Source: Gracilariopsis chorda (taxonomy: Eukaryota > Rhodophyta > Florideophyceae > Gracilariales > Gracilariaceae). From it: a DNA stretch of 64,000 bases. The stretch spans positions 62,001 through 126,000 of the forward strand of contig NBIV01000094.1 in assembly GCA_003194525.1 (NCBI GenBank). Direction: 5' to 3'. Made by a program: the position numbers and the translations under genes. This document shows, piece by piece, positions 1 to 10,637 of this stretch. Under the pieces are notes generated by a model, which searched no databases, was not told the DNA's origin, and saw only the letters and a program-made list of their open reading frames with translations. Within the stretch, counting starts at the first letter, position 1, and each line of letters opens with the position of its first letter.

Positions 1-132
1 AAATCCACACGCAGCTAGAAAAGCAAACAAGAGCCCAGCGAGAATAAGCGCACAGTAAAAAGACCGCAGCCCTCGAAAGCCTACCACCCAGCCCCTTCCT
101 GCGTAAGCACAGTATCGGACGGCCAAACCTCC

Positions 133-1277
133 TTGGATGATACTGGAAGTTGTGACGACGGTACCGAAAACAGCATCGTGTCACCGAATCTCGCTGAGAA
201 GGAAACACTAAAGGGCATTGGAAGAATTGCTGCCATAAAAACCACTCACCTCTCTGTCCCGCTGAAATCTGCTCCCAACCGGCAGAGCTTCGCATTTTCT
301 AGGATATGGACAGCACTGCGCACAGTCTTGCATCTTTTTTCAGGCAGTCTGGCTTTGGTCAACATCACGTACTTGGTCGCGGATAATGACCTTTCATGCG
401 AGGAGCTACTCATGGGCTGCCATGCTCTACGCCATCTTCGTGTAGACACGGAAACAATAGTGGACAAAAATCGGTTTGCCTTAAGTAATGCAGAATGTTC
501 AGATCTAGAAAAACCTACAGTCGGTCCAGGTGAAGGTTACGTGAGTAGGTTATTGAACGCCAGATTACACAAAGATGCAAGCACCACAACTGCAATTCCC
601 ATCAAACGACCGCAACCAAACCGTCCAAGAGTCCATTATCACGCAGAAAAGCATTTCCAGGACCCATTCCCAAATCCCTCGCTTCTTGACCCTCTCGGCA
701 GCGACCAACACGACGAAATCAAGTCAGCTGTCAACAAAATGGTGGAGAACATGCGACACTCTGGCATGACCGATGGTAAGGTGACCAAACTGCGCAGCGC
801 TCTGAAGGACAACCTGTACACCTTCCGAGTCTCTCTCTCAGCAGAACCACCGGCAGAAATCAGACCACTAAAGATCGAGTTATTTCTAGAATCCAAACCA
901 GTCCGCGTCAGGCTTTGCAACTACTCGCAAGAGCAGCGAAAGGTTCTACAGCTCTTTGTCGAGGATGTCATTCGAACCCGAATGGCCTACCTAAACCCAA
1001 AATCTCTATGGGCCAGTGCCCGCTTGATTGTGCCGAAACCTGGCCCGGCTCGTTTCCGATTCACTGTCGACCTACGTCCAGTGAACAAGTACACCTTCAA
1101 GCATCAATTACTTATGCCAAACATCGAGCAGGAGCTTTTGAAACTCGCACACTCTAAATTCTTCGCCATTTTTGTTCTATCTCACGGATATTGGCAGTTT
1201 TCTCTTCACGAATACTCTCAGACTCTACAGTATTTCATAACACGAGACGGAATTTTTTCCCCAACGCGAGTCCTTCA
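133..1277 (+). pseudogene. pol: gypsy A pol, protease and N-terminal half of RT
   Basis: The frame opens just before the retropepsin motif DTGS (139-150), and NSIVSP follows as expected for the protease flap side. RT begins near 900 and shows FTVDLRPVNKYT and the weak LSHGYWQF block (normally D..SGYWQ), then runs to PTRVL, where the inserted LTR element breaks it. The open frame continues artificially to 1359 into the insertion. There is no ATG at 133; the protease would be made as part of a longer Gag-Pol starting outside the window. The RT frame is almost stop-free here, so the element decayed late or slowly. Confidence 0.8.
1273..1277. repeat. 5-bp target site duplication CTTCA, left copy
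   Basis: CTTCA immediately precedes the TGTAGTGC terminus of the inserted element and is repeated exactly at 3179-3183. Removing the insertion and one copy rejoins the RT reading frame across the conserved QGTxNAT block, which confirms that this is the insertion footprint. Confidence 0.9.
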
Positions 1278-3178
1278 TGTAGTGCAATACCACGTGCGGA
1301 AAGGATCCCGCGACAGCGGCAAAGTCACTCAAGGTGTCCGAGCTTTGCTCCCTTGGTGAGGACGGCTCAGAGGTAGAGCCCTCCGAATGTGACCGACACG
1401 AGTCGGATGTAGGGCCAAACGGTCACTTCTCGCACAGCGCACGGAGGTGTGGGGAGAATCGGATCTAGCGCTCGACGGACAGTCGATTAGTGTGCAACCC
1501 GGTGTTGCCGGTGGTCTGGTGGAATCCGCTGCATGCCGCGGGGTGGCTAGTACAACACCCACGAATGAGGGAACGATCCGTACAAAGGTATCCTCTAGGA
1601 CAAAGAAATGAGTGGTGGGGAGCGAGCCGCAAGGCGGGCGCAGAATCGTGACGAGCAGTAAATATCCCGAGAGGTCGGGGCCAAATCTGGACACAGGGCG
1701 GAGTAGAAACCGTCCGTATGACGGTAAACAGAAAAAGAAACAACAAAAGAAAACAGAATGTATTCCCTAAATAACGGTGATGTCACTCCTTGATGCGAAA
1801 GGGGGATGACAGAGCCAGATCGGTAGCAGCACTCCCCTACATTGGGGTCGTAGCCGTATACCAACGGTCAAAGTCAGAGCCAAGACCCTTGTTAAGGTGT
1901 ACTTCCGTCGGGTGGCGGCGAGTGCAGCCACCTAAGTACGCCCACTGTAGTGTGGGTTACTAACTAAAAATAACTAACTACCCCGGGTGCACCGGGCCTG
2001 ACATCCACGTGTGCGTGGTGGCCCACTTGGCATGAGCCGCCCGCTTAGGCGGTGTGCACTACACGTGTTACCCACAAATACCCTCTTCGTAGGGGCTCCT
2101 ACCATATAATGGGTTAGCCCAACACACCTCATGTATTCCGTATCCCAACGGCTAACCACGCATCCTATATGTAGAGCAAAACCCGGAAGCGGGAAGTACC
2201 CTCAAGATGTTCGAGACCTCGCTCCCTATGGGATGGTGTCTCAGTTGAGAGAGCCCTCTGCGCCACGTAAAGGCTGGCTTGTAAGACCAACGTGGTTCTG
2301 GCTATACCTGCAGAGGTTCGGGAATGGCCCAGAAAAAGGGTAAACTCCAGGGACGGATGGTACACACGTGAGTGTATAATGACACGATATCCTGTGAAGG
2401 AAAGCAAAAGGAAAAAGGGAAAACCCAAGAGAACCGGCGACGGGGCGTGCAACACGCGGCAACAGACCCGGCCACGGGGCGAACCAAAATAAAGAACGAA
2501 TCCCAAACGGGAATGTGGTAAACACCACGACGAAGAACCCAATACTGGGGCGGAATCCAAGACTGACAGTGGAACAAATAACCAATACCGAACACGGTGA
2601 TACTGTAGCAGTAGTGGCGCCTGAATGTTCCCAAGGGGATGGTAGACGGAATCCACTCGTGGATACTCTCCGCGAGGAGTTGTAATACCTACGAGGGCCT
2701 TTCTTACCAGAGCCTTACTCTGCAAAGAGTATATCTCGAAAAAGAACCAAGGTTACCATTTACTGGTGGTGCTGACGGCGAAGCCGTGATTACTTAAGTA
2801 GGTTTGCACCACAATAAACTAAATAAATTAACTAATTTGGTGCACACCTCTTGAGGTCCATACACGTGGAGTTCCCACTTTCTGGGCCACAAGTGGCGAT
2901 AACCATAAAATTAATTATCCAAAATTGGAACCGAAATTACCACACGCGTACAGCGTACCATCTGTCACCAGAATGCCACTTTTAATACCTGTCCAGGTCC
3001 CTGAAGTGCCACCTCATCGCTATCCCGCGAGGGACCAACTCATAAATGAGGCATCGAACCAATTCACCAGTGGATACTCCTATGAATAGGAACAACTCCT
3101 AACCGACGGGAGAGCGTTGCGCCACACTATATGAAGAGCGATTTGATTCCCTCTACCTCCAGAGGCCATTGCACCACA
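1278..3178 (-). mobile_element. LTR-type insertion in the RT of element A (two diverged LTR-like units)
   Basis: The insert has TG...CA ends with a near-perfect 11-bp inverted terminus (TGTAGTGCAAT at the left; the complement of TGTGGTGCAAT at the right) and an exact CTTCA target duplication. It has no recognisable coding domain. The part from 2170 to about 2730 matches, in reverse orientation, the nested LTR at 51470-51960; both contain TGTAGAGCAAAACCCGG, the block around AGAGTATCCACGAGTG and CCCCTTGGGAAC. The 1278-2126 part looks like a second, more diverged copy of the same kind of sequence. The whole is therefore read as LTR, a very short middle (about 2127-2169) and LTR, that is a TRIM-like or internally deleted element. 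A single long rearranged solo LTR is the alternative. Confidence 0.75.
2170..3178 (-). repeat. LTR-like unit A of the inserted element
   Basis: On the minus strand this unit starts TGTGGTGCAATGG and ends GGGTTTTGCTCTACA. The final 100 bases align closely with the end of the solo LTR at 51084-51960, including GGGCTCT, the TCGAACA..TTGAGG segment and the terminal 17-mer. At 1009 bp it is somewhat longer than that copy (877 bp). It carries no ORF of note. Confidence 0.65.
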
Positions 3179-4280
3179 CTTCAGGGCACAAACAATGCCA
3201 CAACTCACCTTCAATCAGTATTCGCTGACATATTTCCGAAGAAACTACGTCAATCCCTCGTTTACTGGCTTGATGACATTTTAATACACAAAAAACGGTT
3301 GGAAGACTCCTTCAACAAATTCGGAAGCTCTTCCAGGTCTGCAAGGAACACTCAATCCGTCTCAACCCATAAAAGTTTATTCTGCTTTCAACTTCAATCA
3401 GGTGGTGCGGAAGAAATATGTCCGCATCAGGAGTACGGTATGGTCCACTAAAACTCAATGCTCTGTTAGCAATGGAACCTCCGACCAATGGAGGCCACCT
3501 GCAGCAATTTCTGTGTGCAATGCAGTGGGATAAGATGAGCATACCCAACTTCTCCAAGATCATACTACCGTTGAAAAACTTTTTGGAACAGGGGTACAAG
3601 AAAGCTGGAAAGCGCACAAAGACTTCCGTGGAAAACGTAGATCTTGCGGCCCTCGGTTTGTCCGAACTAGAAACACAGGAATTTTGAGCTTGCAAAGAGG
3701 CACTTGCCCACAGCGTCACACTCGCACACAGGAAGGATAATCAGAGAATTGTTATATACACAGACGCTTCCGACAACCTATGGTCCGGCATCATCACTCA
3801 AGTTCCGCTCTCCGACCTCACCAAACCACATTAAAAACAGCAGCGCAGTTCTCTAGCATTCTGTTCAGGCTTCTTTAACACCACCCAACTGGGTTGGTCT
3901 GTCCTGGAGAAGGGAGTATTTGCCATAATGTCTACGTTGGAACGGATTCATTGGCTTGTAGCCACCTCAACCGGATTTGATCTCTACACCGATCATAACA
4001 ATCTTATATTATTTTTCGACCCTCTCTCCATCATTCCTGATCTCAGCCTCCCGTCCGTTCGAAAAGTCCTGCAATGGGCAATGAGGCTTAGCGCCTACAA
4101 CTACACTTGCTTCCATGTCAAAGGCACCACAACTACACTTTTTTCCATGTCAAAGGCACCGAAAACATGTGGGCTGATCTTCTCACTAGCTGGGATGCAC
4201 TTCCAACGGTTTGCCGATTGGTGCAAATTTCTATTCTCCCATCAAGCTCCGCCGAGGATTTATCATGGCCGAAGTCTGAA
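3179..4280 (+). pseudogene. pol: gypsy A pol, C-terminal half of RT and RNase H
   Basis: Resumes at CTTCAGGGC with the GTNNATTHLQ block, then the RT catalytic box VYWLDDILIH (near 3262-3291; both aspartates kept), the thumb region, and an RNase H domain with YTDASDNLWSG (about 3758-3790) and the LYTDHNNL block (about 3981-4005). Broken by a stop at the end of the RT connection (about 3685), a stop after LTKPH (about 3832), frameshifts between 3310 and 3420, and a 32-bp tandem duplication at 4097-4160 that shifts the frame before the ENMWADLL block. Confidence 0.8.
4097..4160 (+). repeat. 32-bp tandem duplication inside RNase H
   Basis: 4097-4128 and 4129-4160 are direct copies that differ at two adjacent bases (GC against TT). 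Thirty-two is not a multiple of three, so the duplication shifts the frame. The product of the first copy ends FHVKGT, and the natural continuation ENMWADLL is found in another frame directly after the second copy. Confidence 0.9.
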
Positions 4281-4389
4281 TAAATAATTGCAGTGCAATC
4301 AGCGAACAAATCACATCGTCCTGAGCGTCTACAGATGGAACAAGGATTGTGAAAAGTTCAGGACGGCGCTATAAGGATCCCTGACAATG

Positions 4390-5738
4390 CGGAAGATCTG
4401 TAGTTACGACTGTGCATCATCGCACACACTGGAACATCCGGGCACCGAGGCAGAATCCCAAACACAAACAAGCTACGAAAACAATTCACATGGACCACTC
4501 AAACAGTAGACATCCGTGCATTCATCCGCGCTTGCATTCAATGCATTTCCACTACCGGTGGAGAGACGATACTAATTCCTTTTGGACAGGCAGTACACGG
4601 CACGGCACCCAATGATCTCCTACAGTTCGACTTTTTGGATATTGGACCAAGCAAAGGCGGCGAGAAATACATTGTCATGCTCCGCAACGACCATTTCTAC
4701 TACAAGTAGTAGTTTTATGCATCTTCACGTACAGCTGCTGAAAACGAGGCTCAAGCGATCGTCGATTGGTGCGCAGCTTTTGTCACACCAAAGGGTCTCA
4801 TGTCCGACGGACCTGCTCACATCCGCAACGGAACTGTACGCCTACTCTGCAAATTTCTACGTGTGCCGCATCACTTCAACCTTCCATACATTCCTTGGAG
4901 CAACGGAGCAGTGGAGCGTTTAGGGAAAGAAGTTATTTGAACCTTTAAAGCATAGAAATCAGAACTAAACATGGATTTCAAGCAATGAATAGATTTGCTA
5001 CACGTGATACAGAGCATTTTCAACAACTCTGCCTCTTCGCACCGAATGAACATTGCACCGGTAACCAATGTTCTTGATGCCAAGGCATGGAGCAGTCTAC
5101 GCCCATCTCCTCGCTCTTCCGTTCCACCACTCGTAAGGCTATGAAAGTTTCGAAGGTCACCCAGGAGCGCTGCATTAACATCAAGCCCTCACAGGAAGCT
5201 TGCGCGCAGATTCACCCTCTGGTACAAAAGGCCCTCCAGAAGAACCCAAAGGCATCAAGGGAAAAGGCGGCAAGAGGCACTTTTCCAAACTTTGGCGAAG
5301 TTGATTATGTCTTGGTGCCGCGCGGCAATTTTTATGCCCAGGGAAAACTCGCACTGCAACGGCACGGACCTCGCTGCATCAAAAATGCTCTATCAGATTA
5401 CGTCTCTGAGGTGAAAGACCTACGCAGTGGCCTAACGGAAGAAATTCATGGTTCTCGCCTCAAATACTTTCAAGACAGCTTGTTGAGCACAGAGGTCATA
5501 ACGTTGCACTTCATAGCGTCGAAAACTGGAATTCCAGTCAATCGTTTAATGAAACTGGTAAAAACCAAAGAATAGCTCATGATTCAAGTGCTTTAAGAGA
5601 CTAAGCACAAAGGAAGACACTTTGGAACCACTGGCAAGGATATACGAAGATGTCTCCGTCATGACACAGCGCTTGCTTAAGCGTAACAACACTCCATGCG
5701 ACCTGGTTCGCGACGCTCGTTTGCAACTCGCTTTTTGA
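4390..5738 (+). pseudogene. pol: gypsy A pol, integrase and chromodomain-like C-terminus
   Basis: A zinc-binding HHCC module (HIAHTGTSGHRG ... CIQCIST, about 4411-4555) is followed by the integrase core, with the first aspartate in LLQFDFLDIGP, the second in LMSDGPAHI and the glutamate in SNGAVERLGKE. The C-terminal part (5087-5738) contains a chromodomain-like end, with KRLSTKEDTLEPLARIYED read in the frame that closes at 5736-5738 directly before the purine tract. Several frames must be combined and tandem stops occur near 4708, so it is non-functional. A chromodomain would direct insertion into heterochromatin, which is family knowledge rather than something visible here. Confidence 0.75.
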
Positions 5739-5748
5739 AAGAGGGGAG
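5737..5748 (+). other. polypurine tract of element A
   Basis: GAAAGAGGGGAG lies directly before the TGTAGCC start of the 3' LTR and overlaps the last pol codons, the expected position for plus-strand priming. Confidence 0.7.
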
Positions 5749-5999
5749 TGTAGCCGTTTCCGGCTGCATCGCGCTGGACGGAACCCAAAAAGGCTACTTG
5801 AACCCTAGTTGTAGGTTACACTAGCGTAGGTATCTTATCAAATGCTTGCAGTTCCCAATTGGGGAACACGGTAGTGGCATTTAAGCCCCAAGAACATCGC
5901 CGCTCAGTAAATCGAGGCATCGAACCTCACCTTTCCATCGAAGAACAACTCGCGTAGTTCGCCTCAGTGACAAAGACAAAACCAAATACGCTTGCTACA
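5749..5999 (+). repeat. 3' LTR of element A
   Basis: Begins TGTAGCC and ends CTTGCTACA, giving a TGTAGC/GCTACA inverted terminus, 251 bp long. The 5' partner and target duplication lie outside the window, so the right boundary rests on the inverted terminus alone. The five bases following are CCTGC. Confidence 0.6.
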
Positions 6000-8700
6000 C
6001 CTGCGCCGCACTGTACGTGGTTACGTCATCAGGCACCGTGTTGGCACGACTTTGCACAGTTCGGGCGTCCTTTTTGTAGTGAAAGAGAGGTCACAGACGA
6101 GGAAATATGGTTGTAGTTTGAATTGTGGTCGCGTATATCGCTCTCATTGACCGAAGAGCGGTTTTGGCATATCCTGCAGGTGTGAGTAGATACGAATGAA
6201 TGCCATACACCGCACAAACAGGAGAGTTGAAGAAGCATGGAGGGTACAAGGGACAACGCTTAGTGCATTGTTCTCGTTTGCAGGCCCTATCCAAACAGTA
6301 TAAAAGGGAAGGCAGTGAACGTCAGACCGTCCTCCTCCTTCAGTTCTCTCCAGGTCATGGGACGTCTCTGGGCACGCGAACGGAGTACCACTAGTGGGCG
6401 ATGTGGGATATGATGTGATGGAGGAGGGGAGAAGGAGGAGCTGGTGGCAGGGGCGTTCGACATTTTGCGATTTCAGGTAAGCATTCCAACTCATTCCAGA
6501 CATCAGGAGATGCGTTTGATGATGGAGGAGAGCTGAACACTGACAACAATTTTCTTCTTTCTTGCTTTTTGTTATCAAAGGTGCGAGCGGCTACGATGCG
6601 AAGAGGTAAATCTCAAAGTGATCTAGTCTTCTTAGGAGGCATCATTCGTGTGGTATGGATGGACATGTTCCTAGTCGAAGTATTCCTTCCACGCAGGGGG
6701 CACAGGGTGTTCTCTCTCAGAGATGTGGTCATGAGATGGTACATGAGGTGCAGCCGGAAATGAGTTGGGGTGGGGAGGGGACACCCAAGCCAGTTCCGGT
6801 GGGCGCCTCATCTTCGGGTGTGGTGAGTGGGTTCGACACCCGCCCGGCTTCAATAGACTCCTTCATACCCTCGGTCTTGTTGATGGGTATGGACTTTGTG
6901 AAACATCCTACCCACACCGTGAGGCTCAGCCCTGTGCTCCGTACAGGTATGTGGAACACTATCTCTTTCCGTTTCGCATGTGGATTCGTTCTCGTAAGCT
7001 GTCGGAATCCATCACTCCTGAACCAAACCATCGTCATCAATTGTATCGCTTGCGCGTGCGTTTTGCATAACTCACAGAATTGACCGTTGAGGGTTATTTC
7101 AGCTGAATGACCGAACTGTCTTCAGACAAGAGTGTAGCACCTTCAAGATCAAAGTATCCTACTTCCAGTTTGCATTTTAGTGGTAGTCGCTCTGAAAGAC
7201 CAAACATAGAATAGTGAGAACTACGTGCAACATCAGCGTTGAGTTGAGGAACATGATGTTCCTTGACCCAAAGCAGTGCATTGACGCGATCCAAAGCGCT
7301 TGCTTTCGCTTCACAGCCCACATTGAGTATCTGAATATGTGTTCCAACCCGGTAGTAATCACAACTATCAAGAATTCCTGAATGAATCGTTGGCAATACC
7401 GTATACGCATCGATGAAGGTTGAAAGTTGGTGAAAATGCATCGTGAGGAATATTGACTGTATCTGTGAGAATTGGAACGCACAACATGGCAGATAATTTG
7501 TTTGCCAGCAGTGTCCGTATCTTGATATACTGGCGCTGATACAAAGAGAAAGCTCGCACTTGAGGTAAGGATTATGGAGATCCCTTCGTAAACTCTACCT
7601 CAAGTGCACTGTTACCAGAGAGGTGTTGCTACGATATCCCAACGCCAAGCTCTATGCCGACGAAGCAAGAAGACCGTCTATGGTCAGTGACATCCCTGCC
7701 ATAGCTATCTTAGTTTCCTGTTGGTTTGCTACAGAGGGCCATGACAGACGTACGCTGAGTGATCTGAAGAGTAGTGCTACGTCGCCAGCTGTTCGTATCC
7801 TCAAGACAGATTCTCTTCTCACTCAACACATTGTAACTGTCTTCCCAACTCCCCTTCGCGTGTGACGCCAGGTATCGTAGGTCTCTCAAGGGATGGCGTT
7901 AGATGGATGTTGTGGTAACTTGTTGAAGCCATTTCCCCTTGTCATGTGCCGTTCTCAAAAGGACATGGATTGCGGTACATTCCAAAAGCCAAATCACACG
8001 TACAGGATTATCTTCCTCAAGGATACACATCTTTTGACGGGCACCGTTGGTAGATTGAGATTAAAACCCTTGGTCAGTTGCCGAAGTTTTGCTGGGCTCA
8101 TGAGTCTGCAGATAATGGCGGATGACATACGCCTCACCGCGATTTCACCCATTCTCGAGTAAAAAATGGAAATGCATGCGCAGGTGCAGCAAATCTCTCA
8201 CGAGAGAATGCTGGTTTTCTGGTTGACATCGGTTTGGCAAACGGGGGTACGTTGGGAACTTATCTAGGGGCCTATGCTCCTTGGGCAGTTCTTCGGGAAA
8301 AGGAATGAAGCAGACTGACATTGTTGTGTCAAAAACGCAATAGACGCAAAAGAGGCGGAACGCCGCGGACGTAGGCTACAGAACCGTGCAGCTCCAAATG
8401 GAAAACAAAACGGCGCTCTATCAAACGTGTCCACGCGGCGTGAATCCACCTCCACTGCGCCATAGCAATGGGGATCGCACGGGGCGTCAACGCCGGCATA
8501 ACGCACTCAGTGCACCATTTACCAACGACCTCACGCGTCGCTTGCAGGTTAAAACACCAAGAGAAGTGCAACGAAGGGCCTCATCTCCGAGCATTCTTCA
8601 AAGTGAAGCCAGACGAAAAAAAAAAAGAAGAGAACCCGTCGTTCGTCCCATCGTTTATCTTCCCGCTCTCGACGCTTCCGTTCTCCGAGACTAGTACAAA
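6000..8700. other. intergenic stretch without a recognised gene
   Basis: Short open frames occur on both strands (for example 7094-7441 minus and 7893-8162 plus) but none shows a recognisable domain, and they overlap one another. 6420-6480 is purine-rich. A tRNA-like B-box lies at 6830-6840. The last 300 bases before 8701 should contain the promoter of the first transporter gene; no clear TATA box was seen. Confidence 0.5.
6787..6851 (+). other. tRNA-like fold or SINE head with consensus B-box
   Basis: GGTTCGACACC (6830-6840) fits the RNA polymerase III B-box GGTTCGANNCC. It forms a T-arm with a five-pair stem, GTGGG with CCCGC, around TTCGACA. The following CCGGCTT pairs at six of seven positions with AAGCCAG upstream (6787-6793). 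The resulting 64-nt body is too short for a normal tRNA and no convincing anticodon arm was found. A tRNA-derived SINE head or a tRNA fossil is more likely. Confidence 0.25.
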
Positions 8701-10350
8701 ATGGGCGCTCCACTGCCGCGGGTGCGCTCCTCGCCCGCTATGCACAAGCCGTTTCTGCCATTACGCAGAATGAAGCACTGGCGAATAGCCGTATGCGCAC
8801 TCGCTATGGCCGGCATTCAAGTCTGTTATGCCGCTCAAATCAACTTGGGAACGGCGCAACTATTGTTGTTAGGAATTTCAGAACGCGCTGTATCGCTGGC
8901 GTGGTTAGCGGGACCACTTTCTGGGTTGATTGTGCAACCGATTGTCGGCCATATTTCCGACGGATGTACGCATTGGCTAGGAAGAAGAAGACCGTTTTTG
9001 ATAGCAGGTACCATTTTCACCACCGCTGCATTACTCTTGTTTTCACACGCTACACAGGTTAGTACCTTTTTGTCCGGACGTCCCTCGCCGTCGTTCGCAC
9101 TTTCCTTGGCGGTGTGTTCGTTTTTCCTGCTCGACTTTTCAATCCAGGCTATTCAGGCGCCGCTAAGGGCGCTCATTACCGACGTGGTTCCGCAGCCGCA
9201 ACGTGCGTTGGCTAATTCGTACATAGGCGTGTTCACGGGATTGGGTAATCTGTTAGGCGGCGTTTTAGCCGCAATGGAGTTATCCAAAGTGTTTCCGTTT
9301 TTCCAACGCGATGTTCAGGCTTTGTTTTGCATCTCTGCGCTCCTTCTCATCGTTACGGTGGCGGCATGTGTCGTCACTACACATGAAGAGCCGCTTCAGC
9401 CTGCCCATGCTTCTGGCCGTGTTTCCGTTAGTAGACATGGTGCTTCTCGTCGTGTTGCAGAGGGGGATGGCATTTCTGTGGCCACGCCACTGCTTTCTAC
9501 GCCACGTCTCGCTCATGCGCATGAGTCGTTCGAACCGGGATGGAGAGGCGCTATTCAAGCGCTTCAACAAATCCCCAGACCGTTTTGGCAGGTGTTTTTG
9601 GTGCAACTTTGCACATGGTGTGGATTCTTCACGCTGTTTGTATATGTGAATACCTGGGTGGGACGCAATGTGTATTTGGGAGATGGAACAGCTGTAGAGG
9701 GAAGTGCACTTCGTACTGTGTTTGAAGAAGGCGTTCGGTTGGGTGGAAAGGGAAATGCACTGACGGCTGTCATTACGCTTGCATACTCGTTGGCACTGCC
9801 GTATTTGCTACGCAAGTGTGGTGTTGTTCCGATCTACGCGTTCAGCCAGGTGGTTGAAGCGGCTTGTCTTATGTTGGCCATATTCATTCGCGGCACGCCT
9901 GGACAGAAGGCGCCTTCCGGGTTGCTGCGAATGGCGACGCTGTTGGATATTGGTATGTTTGGGGTGGTTTGGGCGACGACGATGAGTGTACCATGGACTT
10001 TGATTGGAGATGCGTTGGAGAGTGATCATCGGTATGCGCGACAACTTGGGCTGTTCACGACGTTGTTCAACGCCAGTCAAAGCTTTCCGCAACTGGTAGT
10101 CGCATTCGGTGCTCCGTTTGTATTGAGCATTGCGGGCGATGACCCAGCCGGGGTGATGTTTGTGGGCGGTGTGTTCGGGCTTTTGGGGGCGATATTGGTG
10201 GGTGTTCTCAAATTGGATGTGTCTGCGACACCGGCTGTACTGGATGAGGAAAGTATCTTGGAGGAGGACGAAGAAGAGGAGATAGAGCGTGAACGGGGGT
10301 ATGCGTTGCGAATCAGCCAATCGTTCACTACGGACGGCTTCTGGACTTGA
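8701..10350 (+). CDS. MFS sugar transporter, GPH/sucrose-H+ symporter family, copy 1
   Basis: This 549-residue intronless protein has about twelve membrane segments, typical of sucrose/GPH carriers (plant SUT, fission yeast Sut1 and animal SLC45 relatives), which move sucrose or related glycosides with protons across a membrane. The signature block QVCYAAQINLG (residues 41-51), SLAWLAGPLSGLIVQP (65-80) and the GRRRPF loop motif (94-99) are clear. LCTWCGFFTLFVYVNTWVGR marks the second half. A highly acidic cytoplasmic tail (about 514-535, many Glu/Asp) is absent from the neighbour. The first ATG (8701, context AAAATGG) is preferred; ATGs at 8740 and 8770 would also keep all membrane segments. 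The substrate is inferred from the family, and red algae could use floridoside or another glycoside. Confidence 0.9.
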   Translation: MGAPLPRVRSSPAMHKPFLPLRRMKHWRIAVCALAMAGIQVCYAAQINLGTAQLLLLGISERAVSLAWLAGPLSGLIVQPIVGHISDGCTHWLGRRRPFLIAGTIFTTAALLLFSHATQVSTFLSGRPSPSFALSLAVCSFFLLDFSIQAIQAPLRALITDVVPQPQRALANSYIGVFTGLGNLLGGVLAAMELSKVFPFFQRDVQALFCISALLLIVTVAACVVTTHEEPLQPAHASGRVSVSRHGASRRVAEGDGISVATPLLSTPRLAHAHESFEPGWRGAIQALQQIPRPFWQVFLVQLCTWCGFFTLFVYVNTWVGRNVYLGDGTAVEGSALRTVFEEGVRLGGKGNALTAVITLAYSLALPYLLRKCGVVPIYAFSQVVEAACLMLAIFIRGTPGQKAPSGLLRMATLLDIGMFGVVWATTMSVPWTLIGDALESDHRYARQLGLFTTLFNASQSFPQLVVAFGAPFVLSIAGDDPAGVMFVGGVFGLLGAILVGVLKLDVSATPAVLDEESILEEDEEEEIERERGYALRISQSFTTDGFWT

Positions 10351-10637
10351 AGGGTTAGCGGAGGACTGTTAACTTACGAAGGGTATCTATCTAACTGTTT
10401 CCTTCAACGTTTTCGGGGGTTGGGTTAATGTTGAACACGTGTCATGGTTGTTCACCGTGTAACTTTTTTCTATTGCTGAGTGTACTGTAGTTGGTGTAGC
10501 AATTTGTTCTTCTTTTCACTAAATGTCTAGCGTTTCTCTTTCAGGTTTCGCCCGGACGGCCTTCGGGCTCTGTGCCGTTGGCGCTGGTCCGCCGTCAGCA
10601 CAATTGCGTTTCGAGATACAAAGGTATCAAGTCGCAG
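10351..10637. promoter_or_regulatory. short spacer between tandem transporter genes
   Basis: 287 bases separate the stop of copy 1 from the chosen start of copy 2. They must hold the terminator of the first and the promoter of the second gene if these are transcribed separately. TTTCTATTGCTGAGTG near 10470 and pyrimidine-rich runs are present, but no firm TATA or poly(A) signal was seen. An out-of-frame ATG at 10523 opens an 87-codon upstream frame that overlaps the gene start. Confidence 0.35.

Larger units (their letters stand above)
1..5999 (+). mobile_element. Ty3/gypsy retrotransposon A, 5' end outside the window, interrupted and decayed
   Basis: The domain order protease, reverse transcriptase, RNase H, integrase and a chromodomain-like end is that of a Ty3/gypsy chromovirus. 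Gag and the 5' LTR must lie before base 1. The right end is defined by a purine tract (5737-5748) followed by an LTR at 5749-5999. A 1901-bp insertion (1278-3178) splits the RT. In-frame stops and frameshifts occur throughout (for example near 3684, 3834 and 4160), so this is a dead copy. A copia element is excluded because integrase follows RNase H. Confidence 0.85.

Noticed and set aside
1329..1864. Overlapping minus-strand frames of 89-121 codons
   Set aside because: They lie wholly inside the LTR-type insertion, overlap one another and have no family motif; GC-rich LTR sequence explains the lack of stops.
2165..2735. 186-codon minus-strand frame
   Set aside because: It covers the LTR-like unit whose homologue at 51084-51960 has no matching frame, so the opening is not conserved.
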